Source: DASQMT01 sp963835735
GTDB lineage: Bacteria; Actinomycetota; Thermoleophilia; Solirubrobacterales; Solirubrobacteraceae
Length of the DNA: 64,000 bases
Direction: 5' to 3'
NCBI GenBank assembly: GCA_963835735.1
Contig: CAWIGP010000005.1
Coordinates: 310,001-374,000, forward strand
Position numbers and translations under genes: made by a program. Positions 63,837-64,000 of the stretch are shown one piece after another; the first letter of the stretch is position 1, and every line of letters starts with the position of its first letter. The notes under the pieces are model-generated. The model was not told the origin of the DNA. It made no database searches and saw only the letters and a program-made list of their open reading frames with translations.

Positions 63837-64000
63837 GCCTTCACCTCGGTCCACGCCCGGTCCCAAGCCACCTTGCCCTCCGGCGGCAGCTCGCGGAACT
63901 GCTGCCCGTTGGCGAGCTGCTCGGTCGTGATCTGGATCGCGGGGTCGCCGGACGCCAGCTCGGCGAAGGCGGCCTCGGTGCCCTTGATCGGCATCGGGTA
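63833..64000 (-). CDS. potD: Polyamine-binding protein, C-terminal end only
   Basis: The last 55 residues of a PotD/PotF-type periplasmic-binding protein, cut by the right edge of the window. The visible part contains YPMPIKGTEAAFAELASGDP, NGQQFRELPPEGKVAWDRAW and the end TEVKA. The stop overlaps the potB GTG by 4 bp. It would deliver spermidine or putrescine to the PotBC permease. Confidence 0.85.
   Translation of the reverse strand, partial: YPMPIKGTEAAFAELASGDPAIQITTEQLANGQQFRELPPEGKVAWDRAWTEVKA

Overview
The window is very GC-rich, densely coded and almost wholly chromosomal housekeeping in character. The mix of an actinobacterial integration host factor (mIHF), high GC, many ATGA/GTGA gene overlaps, leaderless starts and several secreted proteins with Lys/Arg-rich tails suggests an actinomycetote of the Thermoleophilia/Solirubrobacterales type (Conexibacter or Solirubrobacter relatives). 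That placement is inferred from gene content, not from a marker phylogeny. I saw no phage, insertion sequence, CRISPR or plasmid functions.

Layout. 0.1-5.4 kb: frameshifted glycerol kinase divergent from a sorbitol-type dehydrogenase, a cupredoxin lipoprotein, an ECF sigma/anti-sigma pair, a DsbA-like oxidoreductase and a peroxiredoxin. 5.4-13.4 kb: the translation/transcription operon rimP-nusA-ylxR-infB-DUF503-rbfA-nrnA-truB-ribF-rpsO, read leftward and preceded by a promoter and a terminator-like leader. 13.5-14.5 kb: a TPR protein, a frameshifted ACT-domain (IlvM-like) protein with an Ile-rich leader peptide, and a long inverted repeat. 14.5-18.8 kb: transglutaminase/DUF58/MoxR cluster. 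18.8-24.9 kb: coaBC-rpoZ, a two-component system, a phosphotransferase, gmk and mihF. 25-33.9 kb: the complete pyrimidine operon pyrR-pyrB-pyrC-carA-carB-pyrK-pyrD, with a candidate PyrR-binding loop beside the pyrR ribosome binding site. 34-43.2 kb: a secreted protein, regulators, a DMT transporter, RNase Z, acetyltransferases, tRNA-Arg(CCG) and two decayed catabolic genes. 43.3-49.8 kb: a GH43 glycosidase and a TasA/SipW-type extracellular matrix operon under a c-di-GMP-I riboswitch, with an HD-GYP phosphodiesterase close by. 49.9-54.3 kb: a multicopper oxidase/beta-helix/cupredoxin operon and a TetR-controlled glyoxalase-fold gene. 54.3-56.2 kb: a ThrC-like enzyme plus a MoaD-like sulfur carrier under a SAM-I riboswitch. 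56.2-58.3 kb: CorA and two hypotheticals. 58.3-64 kb: a polyamine uptake and oxidation operon (potD-potB-potC-potA, aldehyde dehydrogenase, amine oxidase) that runs off the right edge.

The two most interesting systems are riboswitch-controlled. A SAM-I riboswitch precedes a threonine-synthase-like gene joined to a sulfur carrier ending in Gly-Gly, which fits homocysteine synthesis from O-phosphohomoserine rather than threonine synthesis. A c-di-GMP-I riboswitch precedes a TasA/SipW matrix operon that encodes a protein with five Ig-like repeats. Other signals are an Ile-rich, apparently leaderless leader peptide before an ACT-domain gene, a 160-bp imperfect palindrome, an attenuator-like hairpin before rimP, a zinc-knuckle tail on NusA, and a palindrome whose two arms each hold a -10 box between tetR and its neighbour.

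Five genes (glpK, the ACT protein, the transglutaminase, carB, pyrR) each carry one apparent extra base, mostly in short homopolymers. Because carB and pyrR lie in an otherwise intact operon, I read these mainly as sequence errors and annotate the genes across the shifts.
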